Source: Anoxybacillus sp050480245
GTDB taxonomy: Bacteria > Bacillota > Bacilli > Bacillales > Anoxybacillaceae
NCBI GenBank assembly: GCA_050480245.1
Contig: JBCNEQ010000019.1
Reading direction: 5' to 3' (one strand)
DNA: 64,000 bases
In this document: positions 16,049-24,312 of the stretch, piece by piece
How the letters are laid out: the number at the start of each line of letters is the position of its first letter
Numbering within the stretch: the stretch's first letter is position 1
Made by a program: the position numbers and the translations under genes
The notes under the pieces: model-generated
Told to the model about the DNA's origin: nothing
The model's input: the letters and a program-made list of their open reading frames with translations, nothing else
The model's database searches: none

Positions 16049-17917
16049 GTGAGTACGTTAGCTCGGAAAAAAGGTGTCGGCGCAGTCATTTGGGACTACT
16101 TAACAACAGTAGACCATAAGAAGATTGCGATTTTGTACTTAATCGCCGGCGGAATTTTCTTCTTGCTTGGCGGTTTAGAAGCGATGATTATTCGCATTCA
16201 GCTCGCCGTGCCAAACAACGACTTCATTAGTGCGGGTTTTTACAATGAAGTGTTGACGATGCACGGAACGACGATGATTTTCCTTGCGGCGATGCCGCTC
16301 GTGTTTGCGATGATGAACGCCGTTGTTCCGATTCAAATCGGTGCGCGTGACGTGGCGTTCCCGTTTTTAAACGCGCTTGGATTTTGGTTATTTTTCTTCG
16401 GTGGTGTGTTTTTAAACTTATCTTGGTTTTTAGGTGGAGCACCAGATGCGGGTTGGACATCTTACGCATCGTTGTCGCTTGCATCACCGACGCACGGGAT
16501 CGACTTTTACGTATTAGGTTTACAAATTTCCGGTATCGGAACGTTAATCGGTGGAATTAACTTCCTTGTGACAATCATCAATATGCGTGCACCAGGAATG
16601 ACATATATGCGCATGCCGATGTTTACATGGGCAACGTTTGTCACATCTGCGCTCATTTTATTCGCATTCCCACCATTAACAGTCGGTTTAATTTTCATGA
16701 TGATGGATCGCTTGTTCGGTGGAAACTTCTTTGATCCAGCGCTTGGTGGAAATACGATCATTTGGGAACATTTATTCTGGATTTTCGGTCACCCAGAAGT
16801 ATACATTCTCGTATTGCCAGCGTTCGGTATTTTCTCTGAAATTTTTGCAACGTTCTCGCGTAAGCGTTTGTTCGGCTATTCATCGATGGTATTTGCAACG
16901 GTGTTAATCGGATTTTTAGGATTCATGGTTTGGGCGCACCATATGTTTACAGTTGGTTTAGGTCCAATTGCCAACGCCATCTTTGCGGTTGCGACAATGG
17001 CAATTGCGGTTCCAACAGGAATTAAAATTTTCAACTGGCTATTTACGATGTGGGGCGGAAGCATTCGCTTTACAACACCAATGATGTATGCGGTAGCGTT
17101 TATTCCATCGTTCGTTATCGGTGGAGTGACAGGTGTCATGAACGCTGCAGCAGCGGCAGACTATCAATATCATGACAGTTATTTCGTCGTTGCGCACTTC
17201 CACTACGTTATCGTCGGCGGGGTTGTTTTCGCGCTACTAGCAGGTGCTCACTACTGGTGGCCAAAAATGTTCGGTAAAATGTTAGATGAAAAATTAGGAA
17301 AAGTAACATTCTGGTTGTTCTTTATCGGCTTCCATTTAACGTTCTTTATCCAACACTTCCTTGGTTTAATGGGTATGCCACGTCGCGTATTTACATTCTT
17401 GCCTGGCCAAGGATTTGAAACAGGAAACATGATTAGTACTGTTGGTGCATTTTTCATGGCAGCAGGTATAATCGTGTTATTAGCAAACGTTGTCATCACA
17501 ACAGTAAAAGGAAAACGCGTTGGCAACGATCCATGGGAAGATGGACGTACGTTGGAATGGGCAGTATCTTCACCAGCGCCAGAATACAACTTTGCCCAAA
17601 CACCACTTGTGCGTGGATTAGACGCATATTGGATTGAAAAAATGGAAGGCAAAAAAGGCTTAACACCAGCAGAGCCGCTTGGCGATATTCATATGCCTAA
17701 CCCTACAATTTTGCCGTTCGTTATGTCGTTAGGTCTATTCATTTCAGCGTTAGGCTTCTTGTTCCATAACGACTACGGTTGGGGATTACCTGTTGGTATT
17801 ATCGGCTTACTGATCACGCTAGTTGCCATGTTCTTCCGTTCAATTATTGATGACCATGGCTTCCACATTCCTAAAGAAGAAGTGATGGAAGCAGAGAAAA
17901 AGGGGGCTGGGGCATAA
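16049..17917 (+). CDS. ctaD: Cytochrome caa3 oxidase subunit I
   Basis: The heme-copper catalytic subunit, 622 aa with 12 or more transmembrane helices. Conserved ligands and motifs are present: MHGTTMIF (low-spin heme His), WIFGHPEVYILVLPAFG (CuB His and crosslinked Tyr), WAHHMFTVG (two CuB His) and HFHYVIVGG (heme a3 and low-spin heme His). The start is GTG at 16049, 7 nt after AAGGGAGG. Its stop overlaps the ctaE start (TAATG), indicating translational coupling. It reduces oxygen to water with proton pumping. Confidence 0.98.
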   Translation: MSTLARKKGVGAVIWDYLTTVDHKKIAILYLIAGGIFFLLGGLEAMIIRIQLAVPNNDFISAGFYNEVLTMHGTTMIFLAAMPLVFAMMNAVVPIQIGARDVAFPFLNALGFWLFFFGGVFLNLSWFLGGAPDAGWTSYASLSLASPTHGIDFYVLGLQISGIGTLIGGINFLVTIINMRAPGMTYMRMPMFTWATFVTSALILFAFPPLTVGLIFMMMDRLFGGNFFDPALGGNTIIWEHLFWIFGHPEVYILVLPAFGIFSEIFATFSRKRLFGYSSMVFATVLIGFLGFMVWAHHMFTVGLGPIANAIFAVATMAIAVPTGIKIFNWLFTMWGGSIRFTTPMMYAVAFIPSFVIGGVTGVMNAAAAADYQYHDSYFVVAHFHYVIVGGVVFALLAGAHYWWPKMFGKMLDEKLGKVTFWLFFIGFHLTFFIQHFLGLMGMPRRVFTFLPGQGFETGNMISTVGAFFMAAGIIVLLANVVITTVKGKRVGNDPWEDGRTLEWAVSSPAPEYNFAQTPLVRGLDAYWIEKMEGKKGLTPAEPLGDIHMPNPTILPFVMSLGLFISALGFLFHNDYGWGLPVGIIGLLITLVAMFFRSIIDDHGFHIPKEEVMEAEKKGAGA

Positions 17918-18537
17918 TGCATATGGAAGAAAAATTAACGCCGGAGACGTTCCCGGCAGAGCCAGAAAGAGCAACCCTCGAAGGGAAGAATAAGTTTTTA
18001 GGTTTTTGGTTTTTCCTCGGTGGAGAGACGGTATTGTTCGCCTCTCTCTTCGCCACATATTTGGCGTTAAAAGACTCTGTGGCAGGAGGACCATCTGGAA
18101 AAGAACTGTTCCAAATGCCGATCGTCTTTTTAGCGACGATGTTGCTTTTAACGAGCAGTTTAACGAGCGTATATGCAATGCATCATATGCGCAACTTTGA
18201 CTTTAAAAAAATGCAGCTTTGGCTCGGCATTACTGTATTGCTTGGTGCAGCCTTTTTAGCGCTTGAAATTTACGAGTTTACAGAGTACGTACATGAAGGA
18301 TTTAAATTTTCAACAAGTGCGTTTTCTTCAGCGTTTTATACGCTTGTTGGTACGCACGGTGCCCACGTCGCGTTCGGTTTGCTTTGGATTGTTACACTAA
18401 TGGTTCGTAACGCGAAACGCGGGTTAAACTTATATAATGCACCGAAGTTTTACGTCGCAAGCTTATATTGGCACTTTATCGACGTTGTTTGGGTGTTCAT
18501 TTTCACGGTCGTATACTTAATGGGAATGGTGGGGTGA
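17917..18537 (+). CDS. ctaE: Cytochrome caa3 oxidase subunit III
   Basis: A 206-aa integral membrane subunit with five hydrophobic helices. Typical subunit III motifs are present: LGFWFFLGGETVLFASLF near the N-terminus, GTHGAHVAFGLLW, and the C-terminal YWHFIDVVWVFIF. The ATG overlaps the ctaD stop by one base. Short N-terminal acidic tail; length is normal for bacilli. Part of the ctaCDEF operon. Confidence 0.96.
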   Translation: MHMEEKLTPETFPAEPERATLEGKNKFLGFWFFLGGETVLFASLFATYLALKDSVAGGPSGKELFQMPIVFLATMLLLTSSLTSVYAMHHMRNFDFKKMQLWLGITVLLGAAFLALEIYEFTEYVHEGFKFSTSAFSSAFYTLVGTHGAHVAFGLLWIVTLMVRNAKRGLNLYNAPKFYVASLYWHFIDVVWVFIFTVVYLMGMVG

Positions 18538-18541
18538 TTGT

Positions 18542-18874
18542 ATGGCAAATCATACACATGTACAAAACCCAAAAGTAGATGTACAATATCGCCGCAAAAA
18601 AAATGCGGAAGAAATGAAACATCAAATCGTTTCATTTACGTTAATGATTTTCTTAACGCTCATCGCTTTTTTTGCGGTTGGATATGAAGGATTTTCCGCT
18701 TGGTTTTCTGTACCGTTCATTTTATTGTTAGCGGTCGTGCAAGTCATTTTCCAGCTATATTACTTTATGCATATGAGCCATAAAGGGCATGAGCTTCCAG
18801 CTCTATTCATCTATGGTGGCGTGGCAGTTTCGTTCATTACCATTTGGGCGTTTTTAACAATCGTCTGGATTTAA
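18542..18874 (+). CDS. ctaF: Cytochrome caa3 oxidase subunit IV
   Basis: A 110-aa small oxidase subunit (COX4-prokaryotic family) with a polar N-terminus and three transmembrane segments; QLYYFMHMSHKGHELP between helices 2 and 3 is characteristic. It starts 4 bp after ctaE, with GGTGGGGTGAT as SD. A strong terminator follows, so this ends the oxidase structural operon. Confidence 0.94.
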   Translation: MANHTHVQNPKVDVQYRRKKNAEEMKHQIVSFTLMIFLTLIAFFAVGYEGFSAWFSVPFILLLAVVQVIFQLYYFMHMSHKGHELPALFIYGGVAVSFITIWAFLTIVWI

Positions 18875-18902
18875 GAAGCTAGCATTGGCTAGCTTCTTTT
18901 CT
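18873..18902 (+). terminator. Intrinsic terminator of ctaCDEF
   Basis: AAGAAGCTAGC (18873-18883), loop ATTG, GCTAGCTTCTT (18888-18898), then TTCTTTTC. A perfect 11-bp stem. Confidence 0.9.
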
Positions 18903-18925
18903 TTTCACGTTTGTTACGTTTGTAG

Positions 18926-18931
18926 TATAAT
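18926..18931 (+). promoter_or_regulatory. -10 element of a ctaG promoter
   Basis: TATAAT at 18926-18931, 29 bp before the start. The -35 is weak (TTCACG at 18904, 16-bp spacer). It suggests ctaG is expressed separately from ctaCDEF. Confidence 0.4.
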
Positions 18932-18960
18932 AAAGTTGGAAAAAAAGCGAGGTGAGTATG

Positions 18961-19827
18961 ATGCCGTTAAGTATATTTGGTTTTGAAGCGATGTGGAGCC
19001 CATACTTTTTCATCTTTTTAGTTGCGGTAACGGTCGTTTATTTTTGGCTTGTCAATCGCTCAAAAGAACAAACGACGACGAAACAAAAAACGTTGTTTGT
19101 GACTGCGATTGTTTTGCTTTATATTTGCAAAGGTTCTCCGGTCGATTTGCTAGGGCATTTAATGTTTAGCGCCCATATGACGCAAATGGCTGTCCTTTAT
19201 TTAATGGTGCCACCGCTTCTCATTAAAGGTATTCCATCGTGGATGTTTGAAGCAATTTTTCGAATTCAAATTATTCGTTCAACGTTTACGTTTTTCACGA
19301 AACCGCTCATCGCCTTATTTTTGTTTAATGGTATTTTCTCGTTATACCATGTGCCGCTTATTTTTGATGTCGTGAAAACAAACATGTGGCTGCATGCGTT
19401 CACAACAACTGCCATTTTTATTGCCGCAATCATGATGTGGTGGCCGCTCGTCAATGAAATACGCGGTTTTCCAGCATTGTCTGGATTAAAAAAAGTCGGT
19501 TACATTTTCGCCGATGGCGTGCTGCTTACACCAGCATGTGCGCTCATTATTTTTGCCGATACGCCGTTATATGCCACATATTCCGATCCGACCGCTTGGA
19601 TGAACGCATTAGCGCTTTGTGTGCCACAAAGCACGTTATCGTCGCTCAAATTGAGCGGACCAGAAATGTTTAGTTCCATGTCGATTTTACACGATCAACA
19701 GCTCGGTGGCGTATTAATGAAAATTATTCAAGAAATTGTGTATGGAGTTATGTTGTTTTACATTTTTATTGCATGGTATCGAAAAGAACGAGATGAAGAA
19801 AACGTCGTGGCTCAAACAACAAAATGA
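18961..19827 (+). CDS. ctaG: Cytochrome c oxidase assembly factor CtaG
   Basis: A CtaG/DUF1404-type (caa3_CtaG) polytopic membrane protein of about 288 aa with seven hydrophobic helices. In B. subtilis CtaG is needed for formation of active caa3, probably for CuB delivery. Recognisable blocks are WSPYFFIFL at the N-terminus, HLMFSAHMTQMAVLYLMVPPLLIKGIP, and ADTPLYATY. I prefer ATG 18961, which is properly spaced from GAGGTGA; ATG 18958 and GTG 18952 are alternatives. ctaM follows after 21 bp. Confidence 0.93.
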   Translation: MPLSIFGFEAMWSPYFFIFLVAVTVVYFWLVNRSKEQTTTKQKTLFVTAIVLLYICKGSPVDLLGHLMFSAHMTQMAVLYLMVPPLLIKGIPSWMFEAIFRIQIIRSTFTFFTKPLIALFLFNGIFSLYHVPLIFDVVKTNMWLHAFTTTAIFIAAIMMWWPLVNEIRGFPALSGLKKVGYIFADGVLLTPACALIIFADTPLYATYSDPTAWMNALALCVPQSTLSSLKLSGPEMFSSMSILHDQQLGGVLMKIIQEIVYGVMLFYIFIAWYRKERDEENVVAQTTK

Positions 19828-19848
19828 TAAGCTAAGAGAGGGGACGCT

Positions 19849-20313
19849 ATGGGTTCATTACCAATTTTACCTACTATTAGTACAAGCTTTATTGTCATTA
19901 GTGCGATTCTAGTCGCCATCGGTTGGTATTTCATTCGGCAAAAACAAGTCGAGAAGCATGAAAAAACGATGTGGCTTGCGGCTGCTTTTGCGCTCGCTTT
20001 TTTCTTAATTTATTTGTCGCGCACGATTTTTATCGGCAATACAAGCTTCGGCGGTCCAGATGATTTGAAAATATATTATACAATCTTTTTGCTTTTCCAC
20101 ATTTTTTTAGCGACTGCTGGTGCCGTTTTTGGCATTGTGACGTTGTTATCAGCGGTGAAAAAAAATTGGTTGCGACATAAAAAGCTCGGTCCAATCACAA
20201 GCGTTGTTTGGTTTTTTACGGCAACGACAGGTGTAGCAGTCTATTTATTGTTATACGTCTTTTACCGCGGCGGTGAAACGACATCGGTCATTAAAGCCAT
20301 TTTAGGCTTTTAA
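19849..20313 (+). CDS. ctaM: DUF420 membrane protein (CtaM/YozB-like)
   Basis: A 154-aa protein with five hydrophobic helices, belonging to DUF420. Conserved features are FLIYLSRTIFIGNTSFGG, the helix IYYTIFLLFHIFLATAGAVFG with a membrane His, and a late transmembrane segment TGVAVYLLLY. In Staphylococcus aureus the DUF420 protein CtaM is needed for maturation of heme-copper oxidase, and YozB is the B. subtilis relative. Location right after ctaG supports the same role. Start ATG 19849 follows AGAGGGG; a terminator follows. Confidence 0.85.
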   Translation: MGSLPILPTISTSFIVISAILVAIGWYFIRQKQVEKHEKTMWLAAAFALAFFLIYLSRTIFIGNTSFGGPDDLKIYYTIFLLFHIFLATAGAVFGIVTLLSAVKKNWLRHKKLGPITSVVWFFTATTGVAVYLLLYVFYRGGETTSVIKAILGF

Positions 20314-20342
20314 AAAGAGGGTGAACGATTCACCCTCTTTAT
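20314..20342 (+). terminator. Intrinsic terminator of ctaG-ctaM
   Basis: AAAGAGGGTGAA (20314-20325), loop CGA, TTCACCCTCTTT (20329-20340). A perfect 12-bp stem. Confidence 0.9.
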
Positions 20343-20430
20343 CATTTGTATCATAAAGTAATGGCATCAAAACATAAATATTTTGAACGACGAAGCGGCA
20401 TCTGCTTTGATTTTAGTGTGGGGGATGGAT

Positions 20431-20691
20431 ATGCATAAACCCGTTATAACGATTGTTGCGATGAGTGTACAACCGTTTGATCATGTCATATTAGAAGAAG
20501 TGAACGTGTATGAACGACAAAACCGATTGACGATTTCCATGACCATTTCTGTCAAGCTGCATGGCAATATGCTCACCTTATGTGAACGTATTCAAAAACA
20601 AGTGATCGATGACATATACGACATCACAGGAAAAGAGGTTGTTTCTGTTCACCTGTACGTCCGTCGTCTCATTGACGGAAAAAACGCATGA
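20431..20691 (+). CDS. Short Asp23/Gls24-like protein
   Basis: An 86-aa cytosolic protein whose second half (VKLHGNMLTLCERIQKQVIDDIYDITGKEVVSVHLYVRRL) resembles the C-terminal half of Asp23/Gls24-family alkaline-shock proteins. That fold ends in a helix followed by a TGxxVxxVxV strand. The N-terminal half is shorter than in typical members. The start is set at ATG 20431, with a GGGGG SD about 7 nt upstream; ATG 20425 and upstream GTG/TTG codons are possible. It is flanked by terminators and therefore monocistronic. Role unknown; the family assignment is tentative. Confidence 0.6.
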   Translation: MHKPVITIVAMSVQPFDHVILEEVNVYERQNRLTISMTISVKLHGNMLTLCERIQKQVIDDIYDITGKEVVSVHLYVRRLIDGKNA

Positions 20692-20707
20692 GCGCGCTCA
20701 TGCGTTT
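20682..20707. terminator. Palindromic bidirectional terminator
   Basis: A 26-bp perfect palindrome, AAACGCATGAGCG (20682-20694) with its mirror CGCTCATGCGTTT (20695-20707), between the Asp23-like gene and the convergent YugN-like gene. Confidence 0.85.
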
Positions 20708-21057
20708 ATAGTTGCAAGACCTTCTTTCACTTTTGCTAAAAGAGCTTCACATTGGTTTACTAATGATGAAGGGAAGTTCTCTCCCTCACCATATTCGACA
20801 CCATGTGGATAATAATACTTGCCAAGCAACGGCTTCATCAGTTTAATGACCGCATGGCGACCACCAACGTCTCCTTCAATCGCATAACCTTGCACACGTA
20901 AATAAAAGACGTCATTTTTAATTTCAAATTTGCGGTCATATGTGACACGTTCGTAATCCCATTGACCGGCACGTACGAAGCCGAGGCTTTCCATTAAGTC
21001 ATCTAAACGTGTTAATGGCGCTGTTTGATTTTCAATGCCTGTATTTTCGAAGCGCAT
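20698..21057 (-). CDS. YugN-like family protein
   Basis: A 119-aa soluble protein of the YugN-like family, recognised by the pattern GFVRAGQWDYERVTYDRKFE, YLRVQGYAIEGDV and LLGKYYYPHGVEYGE. The start ATG at 21057 is preceded on the minus strand by GGGGGGG at proper distance. It occupies the position of ylbA in B. subtilis (between ctaG and ylbB), and the length agrees, but I leave the symbol blank because that match is positional. No catalytic motif; function unknown. It is convergent with the Asp23-like gene and divergent from ylbB. Confidence 0.75.
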   Translation of the reverse strand: MRFENTGIENQTAPLTRLDDLMESLGFVRAGQWDYERVTYDRKFEIKNDVFYLRVQGYAIEGDVGGRHAVIKLMKPLLGKYYYPHGVEYGEGENFPSSLVNQCEALLAKVKEGLATINA

Positions 21058-21187
21058 CGTTCATTTCCCCCCCTTATGTAAAAAACATTCCTCCCTCAAT
21101 AATAGTACGAAAGCGCATAACTTTCAATGACGAGCTTCATAATTGTTCCGATTTTGGTGAAACTAAAGGGCGAAAGGAGAGATGAAC

Positions 21188-21604
21188 ATGACAAAAGTAA
21201 AAGAAATGATGACGACAGAAGTAGAATGTTGTACACCGCTCGATAATATGTACGAAGCAGCGGTAAAAATGCGCGATTATAACGTCGGTGCTATTCCGAT
21301 TGTAGATGGGAATCGACTTGTCGGCATTGTAACTGATCGCGACTTAGTCATACGCGGCATCGCTGAAAAAAAACCAGGCTCGACAGCCGTAACAGAAGTG
21401 ATGAGCAAACAGCTTGTGACGATTTCACCGGACGCTTCTGTCGCTGAAGCCGCTCGTTTAATGGCGAAACATCAAATTCGTCGTTTACCTGTTGTGGAGG
21501 GAGACACGTTAGTCGGCATGGTGTCGCTTGGCGATTTAGCGACCCATACAGCAAGCGACGAACAAGCGGGAGAAGCGTTAACAGAAATATCACAATATCA
21601 TTAA
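21188..21604 (+). CDS. ylbB: CBS-domain protein YlbB
   Basis: A 138-aa protein made of two CBS repeats: VKEMMTTEVECCTPLDNMYEAAVKMRDYNVGAIPIVDG...LVGIVTDRDLV, then VMSKQLVTISPDASVAEAARLMAKHQIRRLPVV...LVGMVSLGDLA. Such stand-alone Bateman modules bind adenine nucleotides and act as energy or nucleotide sensors. The ligand cannot be read from sequence. ATG 21188 is chosen, 7 nt after AAAGGAGAG; ATG 21182 is too close. A strong terminator follows. Confidence 0.88.
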   Translation: MTKVKEMMTTEVECCTPLDNMYEAAVKMRDYNVGAIPIVDGNRLVGIVTDRDLVIRGIAEKKPGSTAVTEVMSKQLVTISPDASVAEAARLMAKHQIRRLPVVEGDTLVGMVSLGDLATHTASDEQAGEALTEISQYH

Positions 21605-21642
21605 AAAATAAGGCTATGTTTTCGCATAGCCTTATTTTTTAG
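21603..21642 (+). terminator. Intrinsic terminator of ylbB
   Basis: A 16-bp perfect stem: AAAAAATAAGGCTATG (21603-21618), loop TTTTCG, CATAGCCTTATTTTTT (21625-21640). Confidence 0.92.
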
Positions 21643-21703
21643 TGTTGCGAGGGTGACAAGCTGTATATAATGAATATATATAACGATTAAGGGAGAATGA
21701 TGA

Positions 21704-22714
21704 ATGCGTTGGATAGTTGCCCTTATGATGGTCCTCATCATTACTTTTTATTTTTCACCAACAGATGAACAAGCCCCGTTAAACGATACATCAATAATGA
21801 GTAAACAAACGAGTGAACAAGCGGTCGCGGAAGGGTTAGGTGCGTGGATCGGAAAGACGGAAGAAGAGGTTAAACAAACATTTGGACAACCTGCCCGCAT
21901 CGATCCGTCTGCGTACGGTTATGTATGGTGGATCTATAACGATCTAAAAACGTATATGCAAATCGGTATATTGAATGGACGAGTTGTGACGATTTATGCG
22001 TGTGGACCTGAAGTAAATATCGCCCCGTTTCAATTCGATCGCTCGATCAATGAGCTATTGCAAACGATGCCGCTTCAAGACGAAATTCATGTGCAGCTTG
22101 ACGATGGCGTATATCGTTTTCAACTGACAGAGGAAGATTTAATGATTCAGCCGCTTCTTTCATTTGGCGATGCGTATGTGCAATTATATATTGACCGTTT
22201 TACCGGAAAATTATCAAGCGTTCGCTGGGTTGACTGGGAGACGTTAGTGAAGCTTCGCCCATATGAGCTTGAATATCGTGGGCCGTTACCTGAGGTGGCG
22301 CTTGATGAAACGATTGCAAAACAAATCGAACGAGCAAACGCCAAACAAATTTTTGATATTACGAATGTGATGCGCATACGCCACGGTCTTTCTCCGCTAC
22401 AATGGGATGAACGTGTGGCGAAAGTAGCATATGGACATAGTAAAGATATGGCAGAAAACAAATTTTTTGCGCACGAATCGCCAACAAATGGCGACTTACA
22501 ACAGCGACTTACAAAAGCAAACATTCCTTTTGAACTAGCGGCGGAAAATATTGCGGCGGAATATGTTGATGCACCAGCAGTCGTCGAAGCATGGCTCAAT
22601 AGCCGTAGCCATCGGCAAACGTTGTTAAATGAGAAACTGACGCATTTAGGTGTTGGTGTATATAAACGACATTATACGCAAAATTTTATTCGCCCTTTTT
22701 CACAACCAAAATAG
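21704..22714 (+). CDS. ylbC: CAP-domain (SCP/PR1) protein YlbC
   Basis: A 336-aa membrane-anchored or secreted protein. An N-terminal hydrophobic segment (WIVALMMVLIITFYF) precedes a CAP-associated domain (GAWIGKTEEEVKQTFGQPARIDPSAYGYVWWIY). The C-terminal third is a CAP/SCP domain (ITNVMRIRHGLSPLQWDERVAKVAYGHSKDMAENKFFAHESP, later ENIA and HRQTLLN). Its conserved His and Glu residues are visible. The biochemical role of bacterial CAP proteins is unsettled. The start ATG at 21704 follows GGGAG, and a TATAAT (21666-21671) lies upstream. Confidence 0.9.
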   Translation: MRWIVALMMVLIITFYFSPTDEQAPLNDTSIMSKQTSEQAVAEGLGAWIGKTEEEVKQTFGQPARIDPSAYGYVWWIYNDLKTYMQIGILNGRVVTIYACGPEVNIAPFQFDRSINELLQTMPLQDEIHVQLDDGVYRFQLTEEDLMIQPLLSFGDAYVQLYIDRFTGKLSSVRWVDWETLVKLRPYELEYRGPLPEVALDETIAKQIERANAKQIFDITNVMRIRHGLSPLQWDERVAKVAYGHSKDMAENKFFAHESPTNGDLQQRLTKANIPFELAAENIAAEYVDAPAVVEAWLNSRSHRQTLLNEKLTHLGVGVYKRHYTQNFIRPFSQPK

Positions 22715-22779
22715 GCGCACGTATTGGCTGTTCGGTCGTAATATATGATAGGCAAACAAACGAGAAAGGAGCGACCGAT

Positions 22780-23112
22780 ATGTCCGTTGAACAATTTAAA
22801 CAGTTTGTTAAAAAACATCCAAAGTTAATTGAAGAGGTGCGCGAAGGAAAAAAAACGTGGAAACAGCTATACAACGATTGGTACGTATTCGGCGAAGATG
22901 ATGAAATGTGGAATGAGTATACGCCCACTAATGATAAACAAGAACAAGGAGCGCTCGTTCAAAAATTAGCAAGTTATTTAAAACATCTTGACGTCAACGA
23001 GCTTCAAACGTACATTACAAACGTTCAACAAGCGATTACATCCATTCAAGAAGTCGTTCGTCAAATGCAGCATACGGATAAAAAAGATCCGTTTTCGTTC
23101 CGAAGGGATTAA
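22780..23112 (+). CDS. ylbD: YlbD-like protein (putative spore coat)
   Basis: A 110-aa protein starting with SVEQFKQFVKKHPKLIEEVREGKKTWKQLYNDWYVFGEDDEMW, the hallmark of the YlbD family, which is annotated as a putative coat protein in B. subtilis. The C-terminal half is amphipathic helix. ATG 22780 has AGAAAGGAG 8 nt upstream. ylbE begins 11 bp downstream, so ylbD and ylbE form an operon. Spore localisation is family knowledge, not visible in the sequence. Confidence 0.85.
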   Translation: MSVEQFKQFVKKHPKLIEEVREGKKTWKQLYNDWYVFGEDDEMWNEYTPTNDKQEQGALVQKLASYLKHLDVNELQTYITNVQQAITSIQEVVRQMQHTDKKDPFSFRRD

Positions 23113-23123
23113 GGAGATACCCG

Positions 23124-23366
23124 ATGAGAAAAGACGTATACGAATACATCATAGCAAAGCCAAAGCTTCATCAGTTTTTACGCGAACAACCGTCATGGTA
23201 TCGGCGATTAGCGAGACGTCCGATGGATGTGAAAGAAATGGAAAAACAAGCGCGTCAATATTATAAACAAACGTTGCCACATAAAGTCGAACAAGTCGTC
23301 CAAACGGTTGAAATGGCTAAAATGATGATGGCGATGATGAAACTGATGAAGAATACTCATAATTAA
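23124..23366 (+). CDS. ylbE: YlbE-like protein
   Basis: An 80-aa basic protein with the family block RKDVYEYIIAKPKLHQFLREQPSWYRRLARRP and a Met-rich C-terminal helix (VEMAKMMMAMMKLMK). It follows ylbD closely and corresponds to ylbE of B. subtilis. Function unknown; expected in the same sporulation-linked operon. The SD is AAGGAGATACCCG. Confidence 0.85.
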   Translation: MRKDVYEYIIAKPKLHQFLREQPSWYRRLARRPMDVKEMEKQARQYYKQTLPHKVEQVVQTVEMAKMMMAMMKLMKNTHN

Positions 23367-23407
23367 AGACGAAACGTAAACACTATCACTATGAAAGGAT
23401 GGTGAAA

Positions 23408-23770
23408 GTGTTGCGTTTCTTTTTTTTATGTGTTGCGCTATTATGTTCCATGTACGCAAATGATTGTGACCAAATCGTTTTTGCCAAACAAAAACAAGCG
23501 TTATTTGTGAAACATCATGTCAAAGGAAATAACGTATTCGTCGAATGTGTAGTCGATCAGTTTACGTTTACGAAAGGAAAACATCCGAAAAAAGACGGAC
23601 AAGGACGCATTCACATTTACGTTAATGGAAAAAGAGTAAGCGAAACGACGACGGCAGCGTTCGTCATTCGGGGATTGCCTGTCGGAAAGCATACGATTCG
23701 ACTTGAGCTTGTGCATAACGATGCTAGCAAATACGATGTATCGCATGAATTTACGGTGACGATTCCATAA
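23408..23770 (+). CDS. Secreted protein with beta-sandwich-like domain, unknown function
   Basis: About 120 aa with an N-terminal signal peptide (LRFFFLCVALLCSMYANDCDQ; the two Cys make the exact cleavage unclear). A beta-rich body follows: IHIYVNGKRVSETTTAAFVIRGLPVGKHTIRLELVHNDASKY. The NG-x-G-L-P-x-GKHTI pattern resembles small Ig-like or metal-handling extracellular domains, but I do not recognise a defined family. The start is set at GTG 23408, 8 nt after GAAAGGA; ATG 23399 overlaps the SD. It sits between ylbE and ylbF, where B. subtilis has no gene that I know of. Confidence 0.65.
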   Translation: MLRFFFLCVALLCSMYANDCDQIVFAKQKQALFVKHHVKGNNVFVECVVDQFTFTKGKHPKKDGQGRIHIYVNGKRVSETTTAAFVIRGLPVGKHTIRLELVHNDASKYDVSHEFTVTIP

Positions 23771-23843
23771 GTTTGTGGGGCCTCCATACGTATTTGTTTT
23801 GTTTATAAAATCATGTTATGATACCGTTGTGGAGGTGTTGCTC

Positions 23844-24293
23844 GTGCTTGTAGCAACGATCGAACGATTACAGTTGTTAGATTTCGCCGAAGAGCTTGGC
23901 AAAATGATCGTCGAATCAGACGTGGCGGAGGAATATCGCCGCTGTTTTTATCATGTGCAACAAGATGAAAAGGCGCAGCAACTCATTCGTCAGTTCGTTC
24001 AGTTAAAAGAACGATACGAAGAGGTGCAGCGTTTTGGAAAATATCATCCAGATTACAAAAAGATGACAAAACAAGTGCGCGACGCCAAACGCGAGCTTGA
24101 TTTATACGGTCCGATCGCTAATTTTAAAAAAGCGGAAAAAGAGATGCAGTCGCTTTTAGATGAAATTAGCACGATGATCGGTCGCGCCGTATCCGAAAAC
24201 ATTAAAGTGCCGACAGGAAACCCGTATTTTGACTCTTTATCTTGCGGCGGAGGATGCGGGTCTGGCGGAGCGTGCGGCTGCCGGACGAAATGA
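23844..24293 (+). CDS. ylbF: YlbF (RicF), RicAFT-complex subunit
   Basis: A 149-aa protein matching B. subtilis YlbF closely in length and sequence (RFGKYHPDYKKM, VPTGNPYFDSLSCGGGCGSGGACGC). With YmcA and YaaT it forms the RicAFT (Y-) complex, which binds iron-sulfur clusters, assists RNase Y mRNA processing and promotes the Spo0A phosphorelay, competence and biofilm formation. The C-terminal CxxxC...CxC residues are candidate cluster ligands. The start is GTG 23844, 6 nt after GGAGGTG; the open frame extends upstream without a better signal. ylbG follows 19 bp downstream. Confidence 0.93.
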   Translation: MLVATIERLQLLDFAEELGKMIVESDVAEEYRRCFYHVQQDEKAQQLIRQFVQLKERYEEVQRFGKYHPDYKKMTKQVRDAKRELDLYGPIANFKKAEKEMQSLLDEISTMIGRAVSENIKVPTGNPYFDSLSCGGGCGSGGACGCRTK

Positions 24294-24312
24294 AAAGGGG
24301 GATGGGGTTTTT

